From positions 33,068,203 through 33,132,202 of the forward strand of contig OX328124.1 of NCBI GenBank assembly GCA_946811695.1: DNA of 64,000 nt. Direction: 5' to 3'. Every line of letters starts with the position of its first letter. Position 1 is the stretch's first letter. Positions 35,834 to 47,260 of this stretch are shown here, one piece after another. This DNA is from Gonocerus acuteangulatus. Its lineage: Eukaryota; Arthropoda; Insecta; Hemiptera; Coreidae. The notes below the pieces were generated by a model. That model saw nothing but the letters and a program-made list of their open reading frames with translations, ran no database searches and was not told the DNA's origin. The position numbers and the translations under genes were made by a program.

Positions 35834-37176
35834 AAGTCTGACTCGCAGGAACTGCGTCATCTTAGCGCGGTTCCGTTCATATCCCTAGTGTCATTAGCTA
35901 AGTAGTAGAAGCAGTTGTTGGTAGGTTTTGATCTTTTGTGAAAAATATAAAATGAATCTAAAAGAGAAAGAAGATTTAAACTGATAGTATTCTAAGCGGA
36001 AATGACTCCCCCTACCTTCTCAAGGTTTGGCAAGGGAAACACTATTACCAATACGTTTCTCATTTTCATACCTTATTTTATTAAAATATTAATTTTACTA
36101 TTAAATGAGATTAAAAAAACAATAAACAATTAAAACGTTTGGTAAGTGACAAAACCCTGTTGAAAAAAAAAAAAAAAAAACAAAACACAATTTTGAAGTT
36201 TGAAGCATCTATTTCTCGGATTGACATCGCTCCATCAAAAATTACATCTGAACCTTTTTTGTAAGGAATTTAGTGAACTTCGAATTTCCACCTTCCACTT
36301 ACCACGATTTCCCTCCGTTTTCGAGAAATATAAGATATACCAAAATCCCAAAACCTTTCAAGTCTGTTAATGAAATATTATTTCTTGTACTTCCTTAACT
36401 CCAAACGGAACCAAAAATCTACCTTAGTTTAGATGAATATCAAACGTCTGGACCAAGTTTCAACTAAATTAATCGTTTATGAGTACCCAAACTGAAAATT
36501 ACTTTGGAAAACGAGGTGTTTTAATGTTTCTTAAAACGAGGACAGATATTACTTTAAAATGGTTTTATTCGTTGTTCTACGTTAAGAAATCTATAAAACG
36601 AGTACCTGCAAGTATATGAACTCGAAAACGTGAGCGTTACGATTTTTTTCGCGCGAATTTTGCTCCAAAAACCATCTTCCGGCTAACAGATTCTGCTGGT
36701 TTACGAATTCGACCTTTCAAATTAAGAAAAATATTTTTGTACCAAATTTCATCAAAATCGGACCATTTTTGAGACATCAGGAGCACGAACTGCGTCATCT
36801 TAGCGCAGTTCCCCTCATATCTCTAGTGCCATAAGTTAAGGATACATTCAGTTATTGGTAGGTTTTGATGTACCGTTAAGAATATAAAATAAAATCTCAA
36901 ACAGAAGGTTGTTTACGGCGCCACCACGATCAACCTGCGAAAACACTAAGTTTCTCATTTTCTTGCTTCCTTTTACGAAAAGACTAATTTTACTGATAAT
37001 GTAAATTTAAAACAATCAATTAAAAAGTGAGATAAACAAACCGACGCCCCCCCCCCCCCCTACAAAAGAACAATAGAAACGCTTTCGAAGTTTTAAACCC
37101 TTATTTCTCCGATTGACATCACCCCATCAAAAATGTCCCTAGAACCATTTTTGTAGAGATATTTTGTAGCGAACAG
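35834..37176 (+). mobile_element. HINE-like family A, head-to-tail pair (copies 2 and 3)
   Basis: 5' block at 35834-35875 (GACTCGCAGGAACTGCGTCA), body to CCAAATTTCATCAAAATCGG at 36747-36766. Directly after, a second 5' block starts at 36781 (GAACTGCGTCATCTTAGCGC), whose body ends GTAGCGAACAGAC at a (TA)n tract. Neither copy has the 3' block. Confidence 0.6.
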
Positions 37177-37204
37177 ACATATATATATATATATATATAT
37201 ATAT

Positions 37205-37626
37205 GCTTGCCATACGTCCCGGTATTTGTCTCTTGTCTGTGGTCCACCCGGGTTTATCAATGTCCCGGAAACGGCTGTAAGATGTATAAAGTAATGGATT
37301 TAGTTTTTAAGAATCATTTATGAATTGTTTACTTTTCTACAATGAATGCAGTGCCAAAGAAATGAGAACGATTGTAACTGTAATCAGAGAGCAAACGCAA
37401 GAACTAGCAAAAATATGTAGCAAAATTTCCTTTTTAATTTTAACAAAGTGGGGAGACTAACAATTTAGAGTTCCAGATCCCCCCTCCTGTTACTCGCTGC
37501 GCTTAATAAAAAGGCTTAAAACTCACCATTTTGCTTCTAAGTTTTACCATTTTTATCCCCCCCCCCCCAGGTATGCCCTTCTCATATTAATGTGTCCCGG
37601 TTTCACTCACCAAAAATATGGCAAGC
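37205..37626. mobile_element. hAT-like MITE inserted in a (TA)n array
   Basis: GCTTGCCATACGTCCCGG at the left and the inverse GGCTTGCCATATTTTTGG...CCGGGACA at the right, with (TA)n on both sides (37180-37204, 37630-37650). TTGCCA...CGTCCCGG ends are familiar from Tip100/Charlie-type hAT elements. Non-coding. Confidence 0.6.
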
Positions 37627-38160
37627 CTATATATATATATATATATATTTAAATTGTAACGTTTCCCTTGGGGGTTAAAAAAAATAGCGCGCGCCGCCGC
37701 CGGAAAATTCAGCCTCGGCGCGCATGTCTACTTCATTGTAAGTAAGTAAATAACAATAGAACCATCTTACGAGGGGGGAGTATACCTGGTGGGGTCACCA
37801 ATTATGCCCATTCTTTTTCTGGTGATTTTGCATCGAAAAATTGCCACTAGAGATCGGCGATATGAACCGATCTTTTTATGGTGAATATCGATCTCCATTG
37901 GCCGATCTTTTTAAAGAATCGATCTCCAAGATCATATCTTTTAATGGATCGATCTCCAGGGGCCGATCTTTTAATCTATCTAGGATCGTTTCAAATTTTA
38001 ATCAGGCTTTACAGTTACATCTTTTTCCTTGTCATAGACTGTTATCATCATGGAGTTATGATGAAGGGAGGGGATGTTTTGGAACAACTTACATTATTAT
38101 AACATTATACAACTCAATACCTTCCGTTTCTCCAACTAGAGGGAAGAAGGTAGTATTATA

Positions 38161-39067
38161 AAAAGTCCGTCACGCAGGAGCTGCATAACTAAGCACTTTC
38201 CTCAGAAGTTGGGTTGTGTAGACTGGTTTCCAGAACAATTTGCTTAAAATATCCTACATAAATAAAATAAAAACATGAATAGTTGTCTTTTAATTTTGTA
38301 ATGAGTAACTATTCAATTATTAATTTGCTTCCAGAGTTATGTTTACAGATGGTACCTACTACACTACTTGATAAATACTAAAAACTTCTTATTTTCGTCT
38401 TTTGATCTGACCCAGGAACAGAATACAGTCCCTCTAGTGGTAGGGGGCGCTCCTTGCGGCGGCCTTGCGAACCTATGTCTGGCGGGCTATTCTATTGAAA
38501 TATATTACAAATTAAACCCCCCTTTCCCATTTAGCTCGTTTTTACAACACTTCTTTCACATGAGTTACCCATGACGTATAACGTGTTTCGTTACAACACA
38601 GGAGAAATTACGACCGGTATGAGTATATTAGTACTTTGGGACCGGAGTAAACCCCCCCCCCTCCTAATGAACCGATTTAGTTAATTTTTACATCTCACTT
38701 TTCTCTCTACATTACCACTACGAATACCAAGTTTCGTCGAAATATAACAAAAATCACGGCTGGTAGTGGCAAATTGGTATTGTGGGTCCGAAGTAAACCC
38801 CCCCCCCCCCTTCTAATGAACTGATTTAGTTTATTTTTACATCTCACTTTTCTCTCTAGATTACCACTACGAATACCAAGTTTCGTTAAAATATAACCAA
38901 TATTACGGCTGGCATGGTCAAATTAGTGTTTTGGGTTCGGGGCAAACCCCCCTTTCCGGTGGACCGATTTTGATAGTTAACGAACTCGTTCAATCGTTTG
39001 CTAATTGAACGCTATATACCGCGTTTCGTGAAGAAAAAACAAAAACTCTGGCCGCTATCGTGTTAAC

Positions 39068-39139
<72 letters not shown>

Positions 39140-39200
39140 TTTAACGGGGGTCATTCTCGGTGTCTACTAGGTAGGATCGATAAAGATTTGTGAGGAGATC
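38161..39200 (+). mobile_element. HINE-like family B, copy 1
   Basis: 5' block AAAGTCCGTCACGCAGGAGC with arm AAGCACTTTCC, tandem monomers of about 146 bp (38640-38940), GCTATATACCGCGTTTCGTG, (TA)n at 39070-39135, then the 3' block TTTTAACGGGGGTCATTCTC. The final hairpin is lost. Confidence 0.6.
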
Positions 39201-39219
39201 GTTAACCGTTGGTGATGCA

Positions 39220-39255
39220 GAGGTAGAAATTGTCAGCCCTGACAATTTCTACCTC
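39220..39255. repeat. Perfect 17-bp stem hairpin
   Basis: GAGGTAGAAATTGTCAG and CTGACAATTTCTACCTC around a 2-nt loop, just right of the HINE family B copy. Function unknown. Confidence 0.8.
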
Positions 39256-40106
39256 CTAATAAAAATAAGGGTTCAAACTGTACTCTTCAATTTGCATATC
39301 AATTTTTCTGTATTGTTATTATTTTAATTTATTTTTTTCACACTTGATAAATATATATATGGAATAATACCAATATATTTTAATACAAACAGTAGTTGTT
39401 TCATTATACGCTATTTTTGATGAAAAGTAGTCTTAAAATTTTATACTTTTAGGTTACAAAAATTGTTTTCATATTATCAAGTTTTCGAATCGAAAGGAAA
39501 TACGAATTTCGTAATTAATTGTAAGTAATCGTGAAATCGATCCGTCATAGATGGATCTTCTGCGCCTAGAAAATAAATTTTTTAATCGTCTGAGCTCGCC
39601 GATCTTGTTTGTGGATTGATTTTTTCATTTCAAATAGAATCGATTCATGTTCGAGTATCGCATTCACTAGTTGCCACCCCTCCTAAATATCCAAAGTGGA
39701 GCAAGGATCTTTTTCAATTATTTGGAGGGCTTTAATTGCATTAGTATAGAAATTTCATACAGTAATTTGTTAAATATTGTTCTCCCTCGTCAATCTGTTT
39801 AGAATATCAATGAAAGGATTGTGCTCAATCAGCGATTTGTAATTGATAATGATCATTGTTTGAAGATAGTTTAGGCACGACCCAGCTTAAGCTATTCCCT
39901 CTATATCTATGTTATATCTAGCAAACAAGCAAGTAAGAAATCTTGCTAAAATGTAAATATTTTTTTCTCCTGATAAGGTAATCACGTGTAGCAATGGTTA
40001 AAACCGTAGAGTAACAATTAAGACATTATTGGAAGTTTGCTTGTTTTAGTATCAAAGATATTTGGTAAATTGTTACTCACTCATAGCTTGACTACAGATC
40101 TAATTC

Positions 40107-40500
40107 TAACGTGTTTCCCCCCTTCCTTCATAGAGAGGACCCGCACATGACGCAATCCGGAAGTGCCAATTTCACGTGTCAGATCCCATAGATCACTAAA
40201 CGTGATTATTTATTTTTTGTTTCCACAAATTGCATTTATTTGTAGAATTAGTATTATAGTAAAAGAACAGAAGAAAAATAGAAATATTTTTCAATTCATT
40301 GAACTGTGAAATTAGTATTTCTAGTTTGTATTATTGTGGATGGTGGGAGCTGGCAGACCCTGCTGTAGGGCACGCCTGCCCTTTGTCTCGTATTTGGGGC
40401 AATAATAAGTATTTCTTTTTCAATCTTTCCAAATGATACTAGGAATAGGAACGGAAACTCGCTAAGACGACGCAGTTCCTGCGAGTCAGACTTTTTTTTT
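40107..40500 (-). mobile_element. HINE-like family A, internally deleted copy
   Basis: Reverse strand: 5' block at 40497-40455 (AGTCTGACTCGCAGGAACTG and TCGTCTTAGCGAG); 3' block at 40195-40107 (GGCACTTCCGGATTGCGTCA ... TCCTCTCTATGAAGG). The (TA)n core is gone. About 390 bp from end to end. Confidence 0.6.
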
Positions 40501-41265
40501 TGTTCGTCTTGATTTTCTTCATCCAGAATCATTTTGATCATCACAAGTTCATCAACTAAAAAATAATCGGATATTTTTGCTACTCAAGTTCACTGCCAGA
40601 GCACGGATGAAACACCGACCATTGTGAATTCTACGGCCATTAGAATAAAGTGTTAAACACGACACGGGCGTGCATGAATCGACCTTAACTGTAATCTCGT
40701 TTTAAATTGTTGTTTATAGTATGAACAGATTGTCTGCTTTTTCAGAGAAGGATATGTCCCATTCTCAACCAGGTTAAAATAGTTTATTATTTTCTAAAGT
40801 TTAGAATCTAAACTTTATGATAGAAGGAGTTATGTTAAATTAGTTAGATTATCTAATATAGAACGCAGTAATAAATCGATGGGCGAAGGAATATACGATG
40901 GTTTGTATTGAAGGGAGATACGATAACTTTAAAATTGCTTTTTGCTAATGAAATGGAAGTAAAAGTTACAAAATATTTTTTTTATCTCAAACTTAGTGAA
41001 AATACTTAATTACTTGTAATGAGAGCCCGTTTCTTGACAGCCTAATGTTCATTCTGTTGAGAGGGTTGTGACGGTTCGAGGAAAAGAAATTGAGGAAGGA
41101 AATTGCTTCCTGTTTCGGGCAAGAGAGAAGGAACCTCCCGAAATTTCAATCACGGGGGGGACAAGGCTTTAATGAAGAATCGAGGTTCTCATTAGCCAAT
41201 TTAGGCCTCAGTGGGGAAGGCTTAGGGTCGACGAACCTTCTATGCAAATAGTCTTGTTTAATGCA
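40501..41265. other. Intergenic, nothing recognised
   Basis: No coding frame or RNA gene seen. Only short low-complexity stretches. Confidence 0.4.
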
Positions 41266-41267
41266 AC

Positions 41268-41400
41268 AAGTCCGACACGCAGGAACTGCGTCATCTTAGC
41301 GCGATTCCGTGACTTCCTTATCCTTAGCCAAATTTGGAAAGCATAGATTATAAAGAGGTAATATATTATGGCACCTTTTTCACTCTAAAATCTCGTATAC
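41268..41400 (+). repeat. HINE-like family A, 5' fragment (copy 4)
   Basis: AAGTCCGACACGCAGGAACT and TCATCTTAGCGCGATTCC, then the beginning of the body (CCAAATTTGGAAAGCATAGA). Stops before the piggyBac-type MITE. Confidence 0.6.
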
Positions 41401-41474
41401 ACGTCGATTTCGAGGTGGTTAAAGCAAATAAAGCAAATCGAGGTGGTTAAATTACTTGACCTAAGTAAGTTTAA

Positions 41475-42477
41475 CCCTGCGTCGGGCGCAATGGTTCTAT
41501 GGGACGGGTGGGTGGTTTTGAAGGTACCTTTGGAGGCCCGGAGGCCGTAAGTGTTAAGGCATGAGCACTTAACACTCCGTGCCAAAGGTCGTGGATTCGA
41601 TTCCTACTATGGGGTGGCTTTTCTTTAGAAAATAGAAAAGGCATAAACCCTATCCTGGCTAGGAAAGGGCGGTAAACTATAGAGAAACCGACCCCAAATT
41701 CTCAGTTAATAATAATGGCCGTTAAAATTTAAATAAATTAAGGTACCTCCGCCTTCCCCCCCCCCCCAGTACCATCCTAAGTCCATTGCGCCTGATCCCG
41801 TCAGAAATATTGACGTTTGTGAATTTTCTTAAAACTATTTTTTTCTCATAAATCGGGTAATTTCAACAGTACTTGTGAAGCCGTTCACTGATATATCAGA
41901 ATAATTTGGCGAATTATTTTATTATGAAAATGTGAAAAAGTAGTTCATTTCTTACGCAGATTTTTTTTCCAAATTGTCAAGAAAACATTTGATTTGGCCA
42001 TCAGAGTAATGGGAGGTTCAGTTGGGGGTTATTCTAATGTATTTTTGAGGACTAATAGAGCTCAAATACAGAAAATATGTTTATTGATAATGATAATTGA
42101 CTCACATTTACCCAATTTTGAAAGGCTTAGAAAAGTTTCCAACCTTTTTTTATTTTCAGGGTTTTGACTGTGGATGATTAGTATACATTCATACAGATTA
42201 AATATGTACTGGTTTGGGTAATAGAGCTCTCTGAAGTAGAGAGTCTCAAACTGAACTTAATGTCCTTTGCGATACTGCAAAATCAGTGCTTTTACTATTT
42301 ATTTTTGGCATTGAGCTCATTTATCTCTTAGCAACATTTTAATTTTTATTTCATTTCTTAGATTATTTTAGACCATAAAATGCATAATGGAATTTTTTAA
42401 GGCCCAAAAATGGCGGTTGTCGTATTAGGACGGTTGCGCCCGATTACAGTACTCCGGGGATTGCGCCTGATCCAGGG
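41475..42477. mobile_element. piggyBac-type non-autonomous element
   Basis: Ends CCCTGCGTCGGGCGCAATG and the inverse of CCCTGGATCAGGCGCAATC (15/19), flanked by TTAA on both sides (41471-41474, 42478-42481), the piggyBac target. Internal GCGCCTGATCC-like repeats at 41803 and 42435. A SINE (41530-41739) is nested in it. No transposase. Confidence 0.8.
41530..41739 (+). mobile_element. tRNA-like SINE, family 2, full length
   Basis: Head GGAGGCCCGGAGGCCGTAAG with B box GGATTCGATTCC, body AAAGGCATAAACCCTATCCT, 3' end GGCCGTTAAAATTTAAATAA. Flanked by AAGGTACCT (41521-41529, 41740-41748). Other copies at 46.5, 52.2, 60.3 and 63.3-63.6 kb. Confidence 0.85.
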
Positions 42478-42677
42478 TTAATCGCTTTGTTGTAAAAAAA
42501 AAAAAAAAAAAAAAAAGGTCATATATTTGTCATAGGAATGCAAACAGGAGTTTTTCTTTCGTCGAAGGAGCCAATTTGTGGTTTGAAAAAAAGGCTTATT
42601 AGTGGTCAGCTGCTCGTCCTTAACCAATACCCCTATCCCTCGAAGCCTGTCAGGTTCCTCATAAGAATAATGAACAG

Positions 42678-42679
<2 letters not shown>

Positions 42680-42734
<55 letters not shown>

Positions 42735-42736
42735 CG
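42680..42736. repeat. (TA)n with GTA interruptions
   Basis: About 57 bp of TA; isolated. Confidence 0.9.
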
Positions 42737-42839
42737 TATATGTATGTAAAACACAGGTTAAATGTTTATTTATACAAAATAAAAATAAAATAATATTTCT
42801 AATATTCCAAGATTGAACATTTTTATTTAAAGTGTGTAA

Positions 42840-43610
42840 AATAATACAAGTAAATAATAGTTGCTGACGATTTTAAAGATTAATTAATTATTAATTAACT
42901 TTCAGGAGGCCCCGGCAAGAAATGTTTCAGGCCCTGTAGGAAACGAAAATGCTAGTGGTTATATATATGTTGACCAGATGACAAGTCTGTAGGTGCCGAT
43001 GAGAATCTCTTAGTTTCAGAAGAACCCAAAGGTCACAAAAATTGGTTCAAACTTATATATTCTACATTTTAGGTAAGGGTCTTCTTCCCTGGACGTGTGG
43101 ACCGCAATATTTCAATGGAAAAGATGCGGTCACTGAAACTTTTAAAAACTTCCAATTCATTTGACAGGCTGACGATGATAAAACCTTTTTACTGAAAATA
43201 CCTTAGGTTTTTTTTGGGGGGGGGGGAGGGCTGAATCTAAATTTAATACCTTAAAAGTTGTATAACCTACCATATCTTTATCTTTTATAGTTTAATTTAA
43301 AAAAGTTAAAATAAATAAAACACTAAGTCTATTAGATGTAGATGACGTTGTAATCACAGCTGAAACACAGTTTCTGGACAAAAAGGGTTGATTCTATTTT
43401 TCTGTTAACATTTGATGTTTTGTTCACAGTCAACCGTATCTCACATTCACGATCCCTGTGAATTTTTAATTTTTACACATTATAGTAACCCTGCAACGTT
43501 GTAATTTATTTTCTACATGTTCCATTTTATAAATACTACATGTGTGTTGTATATTTGTGTAACACGGAAAGTTGAATATTAAAATAACTTAAAATTAATA
43601 ATTATTACAT
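42840..43610. other. Intergenic, nothing recognised
   Basis: AT-rich, no supported feature apart from a short G-run at 43211-43228. Confidence 0.4.
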
Positions 43611-43613
43611 TAC

Positions 43614-43616
<3 letters not shown>

Positions 43617-43658
<42 letters not shown>
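43617..43658. repeat. Poly(A) tract, about 41 bp
   Basis: Pure A run followed by A/T-rich DNA; may be a retroposon tail, but no body is recognised to its left. Confidence 0.8.
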
Positions 43659-43659
<1 letters not shown>

Positions 43660-43894
43660 AAATTAATAGTTAACGTGGTTAAAGGTAAGGAAATTTAATT
43701 AACATAAATAATACTAAAACGATAAAACAATACTAAAGCTAATAAATTGAAAAAAAAAAGATCATAACATTTTGCAAAAATAAATGGTAGATAACGTATA
43801 TGAATAGAAGAGAAATCCAAATATAATGTTTAGTTGAAAAAAAATAAAATAAAATAAATACAATAAAATTAAATCTATAAAATAATTAAATATT

Positions 43895-44037
43895 ACAGCT
43901 TATTTCTTTAAGTTTTTCATAGTCTATTGTACCAATAAATGTATCGAATTTATCAAAGTGTTTGATAAGAATCTCCCTCTTAAAAACCGGCCAGTTTCCT
44001 CCTTTTAATATATCATGAATTTGATGCTTTCCTTGTC
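43895..44037 (-). pseudogene. Non-LTR retrotransposon C-terminus, second copy
   Basis: Reverse strand reads KHQIHDILKGGNWPVFKREI then LIKHFDKFDTFIGTIDYEKL, which parallels the end of the 55-kb ORF (LIKDITLQDGTWPTHKPD, FKEFDAFIKQLDLKNI). 5'-truncated. Confidence 0.65.
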
Positions 44038-45221
44038 AAGTAGACTGCAGTCACTGCATCATCTTAGCGCGGTTCCATTCTTATCCCTAGTCTAATTTGG
44101 AAAGATTAAAATAGAAGCAGTTATTATTTTGGTTCCACCAGTCTTTTTTTTAAAATTAATTATTATAATGGCGTGTCAACCCTTAGGTCACTAACGCCAT
44201 TCTTGTAAGTAGTAAAGTCTTGAAAGGTCATGATTTACAATCTTACATGGAAGGGTCGGCTATACTCTGAAACACTGGAAACAGACCCGCTAGTGACAAG
44301 GTCTTGGAATCTTGGAAATCTATATTTCTAACAATAAATTGTTTTAGTCTCATTTGGAAAGATTGAAATAGAAACAGTTATTATTTTGGTTCGACCTTTC
44401 GTGAAAAGTTTTATGGCCCGTGACAAAGGGCCAAAGTACTCTTTTTCCTGGAAATACACCCTACAGCTGGGTCGGCCAGCCCATCTCTGTGAACTTGGCA
44501 CCCCACTTTCGAAAAAAAAAATATGACAATAGACTCAAAAAATTGCAAATCGTTTGTAGTTATTTGTAGTGAAGGAATTTTCGTTTGTAGTTGCACCGTT
44601 TTTGGGAAACTGAGGGGGTCATAAAATACCCCGCACCCGACTTAAAACTATTGGTACCAAAAATAAAAAAATTAAAAAACGCCTGTAACTTTTTTTCTGG
44701 GCAACTACAAATGAACATTCTTTCACTACTATCAACAAGAAACGATTTCGAATACATCGAAACCATAAAAAAACACGCACCACTAAAAATGAAAAAGTGC
44801 CGATTTTGAAAATTCAAAAAGCAGCTGTAACTTTCTTTCTAGGCAACTACAAACGAAAATTCTTTTACTACTATCAACTACAAACGATTTCGAGTGCATT
44901 GAGACTATAAAAAAACACGCACCACTAAAAATGAAAAAGTGCCGATTTTGAAAATTCAAAAAACGGCTGTAACTTTTTTTCTGGGCAGCTACAAACGAAA
45001 ATTCTTTTACTATAAACGATTTGACGTCGAATAAAAATGGTTTGGTTCCAATCGGTTGAAGTCGGGTGCGGGGTATTTTTTGACCCCCTCCCCGTTTCTG
45101 AAAAACATCTTCCGGTGGACGGATTCTTAACGAACTTAACCTTTCAAATTGTACGAAAGGTTTTTGTACCAAATTTCATCAAAATCGGACCATTTGTATG
45201 ACAGCTAGAGAGCGAACAGAC

Positions 45222-45301
<80 letters not shown>

Positions 45302-45440
45302 ATGTATAAATTTGAACACCACCGGTAGATTATTGGTCTAGGGGATCTGAAAATGAAATTTTCTAGTCGGCACTTCCGAATTGCGTCATGAGGTCAACCT
45401 CATAAGCGGGTTTCCTCCCTATGGAGGATCGCTCTAAACG
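44036..45440 (+). mobile_element. HINE-like family A, copy 5, with 142-bp tandem repeats
   Basis: 5' block (CACTGCATCATCTTAGCGCG), body with a degenerate SINE end near 44190, then three tandem monomers of 142 bp from about 44680 (CTGTAACTTT at 44683, 44825 and 44967). Then CCAAATTTCATCAAAATCGG, (TA)n and (TG)n at 45225-45302, and a 3' block ending CCTCCCTATGGAGGATCGCT. Confidence 0.65.
45225..45302. repeat. (TA)n(TG)n microsatellite
   Basis: Core of HINE copy 5. Confidence 0.95.
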
Positions 45441-46211
45441 TTCCTTGGTAGTATTTCCCCTTAAGTTAAAGACTTATCGTAGGAAAAAAGTGCCTAGTGT
45501 TCCTACCATTTTCGGGTCGGACATACCAAAGTAGTTGTGGATATCTTGTCGATGAACGTGCTTTCTTCACGCGGCTCCTACGAATTGGTCGTTTTCGTAC
45601 TCCTTTCTATTAGGAAATTTTAATATAAATGAGTTAATACGCTATTATAAATGTAGATAGCTAAGTATGGAAATGCACTGAAGCGATGCCTCGAGGCGTG
45701 TTTCCATGTATATTAAAGCAGGCTGGATTGTACGGCATGTTTGGAGCAGTAGGAACGAGAGAGAGAGAGTTCAATGGACGGAAAGCTGTTAATGTATTCA
45801 ACGACAACCATCAATGTATTTATTACCTCACTCCTCTTTTTATCTCTTATTCCCTCTCTTTCTCCTCCCTATCTCACTATCTCCCACCTTCTTCCTATCT
45901 ATGGTCTTCGATATCTATCCTCTCTTATTTTCCGATACATAATTTGATCCGTGTCTTCATCAGGATTCCTCTATACTTCATTTGCATAAAAGAATTCTAT
46001 TAACGTCTCGGCATAAGAGATATCCTTTTTCAATAAAAGGTTTCTCTCTCTCTCTCTCTAGCTTGGCTCTTTCTATTTCCTTATGGAAATGACGATTTAT
46101 TAGAGAACAAAGACAATAAAGATGGCCTTTTAGCACATTCCGTAGTGGAATTGAGTGTTGGGGTTTAGGAGAAGAAAGGTCCTATTTAATGCTACGCCCT
46201 CATAAAAAAAA

Positions 46212-46330
46212 AAAACTCCGTCACGCAAGATCTGCATTACTAAGCAGATTCCTCAGCAAAGTGGTTACTTAACGCAGCATTCCTAAATAATCTGCTAACT
46301 TGCTGAATAATTGCCAACATAAATTCCATA
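46212..46330 (+). repeat. HINE-like third subfamily, 5' block only
   Basis: CTCCGTCACGCAAGATCTGC then ATTACTAAGCAGATTCCTC. The hairpin arms are GATCTGC / GCAGATTC, different from families A and B but in the same place. Confidence 0.55.
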
Positions 46331-46424
46331 GAGGCAAAAATACTTGTGCTATATAATTGTAAGGAGGCTTAGGGTCTTGGGTGAAATTCCCTCTAACGCT
46401 GATAGTTTTTCCTTTAAATATGCA

Positions 46425-46475
46425 TCAGCCCTACCCTGACTCAAAAAGAGTAATGACCTATAGATAACCCGTAAA
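46425..46475 (+). repeat. SINE family 2 fragment
   Basis: GCATCAGCCCTACCCTGACT ... ATAGATAACCCG matches the central part of SINE family 2. Confidence 0.5.
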
Positions 46476-46509
46476 AAGTAAATATCCACTTATATATGAC
46501 AACGATTTT

Positions 46510-46640
46510 TGGGACGGTTTTTGTGGCCGACTCTTTTTTTTTTCCTAAAGAAAAGCCATTACTCCTTTTGGGAATCGAATCCTCCGCCTTAGGCACGGAG
46601 TGCACATGTCTTAGCACTCACGACCATCGGGCCTCATAAA
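46510..46640 (-). mobile_element. SINE family 2, reverse copy
   Basis: AAAGAAAAGCCATTACTCC, B box inverted as GGGAATCGAATCC, then GGCACGGAGTGCACATGTCT and GGGCCTC at the head end. Confidence 0.7.
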
Positions 46641-46792
46641 ATTTTAATAAAGGAATAATATTTGTAATAAATAGCTGATTCAACTATTCCTTTTTTATTT
46701 TTTTCTGGCGTAAACTCCAACATCTAATGGAGTAATTTTCTTTCTTTTTTTTTACGACACATGTTCTTTATTAGTTTGGAATGATATACCCA

Positions 46793-46992
<200 letters not shown>

Positions 46993-47139
46993 TATATATA
47001 TATAAACTTATAAACATCCGCTGATTGAGTGATAATAATGGAGACCATACGAATTCGTATCTCAAAATTAGATATTTTGGAGTCCCTTTTGTAGCATCAG
47101 TGAGATTTTTGTTTTTACCCACCGACAACATCCCTGGTA

Positions 47140-47260
47140 CGGGAAGGAACCTTCTATTCAGACCCTGAGATGAGAAAAATTGCTGCCGTCGGAACCCTGT
47201 CTCCGCATGAGAATCTAAGACGTCGGCTACTAGACCACAGGTAGACCCCAGTGAGATTCC
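47140..47260 (-). mobile_element. tRNA-like SINE fragment, reverse
   Basis: GGAACCCTGTCTCCGCATGA and TCGGCTACTAGACCACAGGT look like an inverted tRNA-like head (A box TGGTCTAGTAGCCGA). Family assignment uncertain. Confidence 0.45.

Larger units (their letters stand above)
35501..37730. mobile_element. hAT-type non-autonomous element, filled with later insertions
   Basis: TIRs TAGACATGCGCGCTG and the inverse of TAGACATGCGCGCCG with a perfect 8-bp duplication CTTCATTG (35493-35500, 37731-37738). Terminal 100 bp are very GC/CpG-rich (GCGCCGGCGCC, GCGCCGCCGCC), in contrast to the surroundings. Two HINE-like copies and a small hAT MITE lie inside. No transposase. Confidence 0.9.
37848..39669. mobile_element. 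hAT-type composite with GATCGAT-rich ends
   Basis: Imperfect ends TAGAGATCGGCGATATGAAC and the inverse of TAGTGAATGCGATACTCGAA, with an 8-bp flank [A/G]TTGCCAC on both sides (7/8). The left end carries about three tandem units of CGATCTCCA...GGCCGATCTTTTTAA (37862-37985). Contains HINE family B copy 1. Confidence 0.5.

Noticed and set aside
45686..46003. 105-codon forward ORF
   Set aside because: CT-rich low complexity in its second half; no domain or conserved start context.
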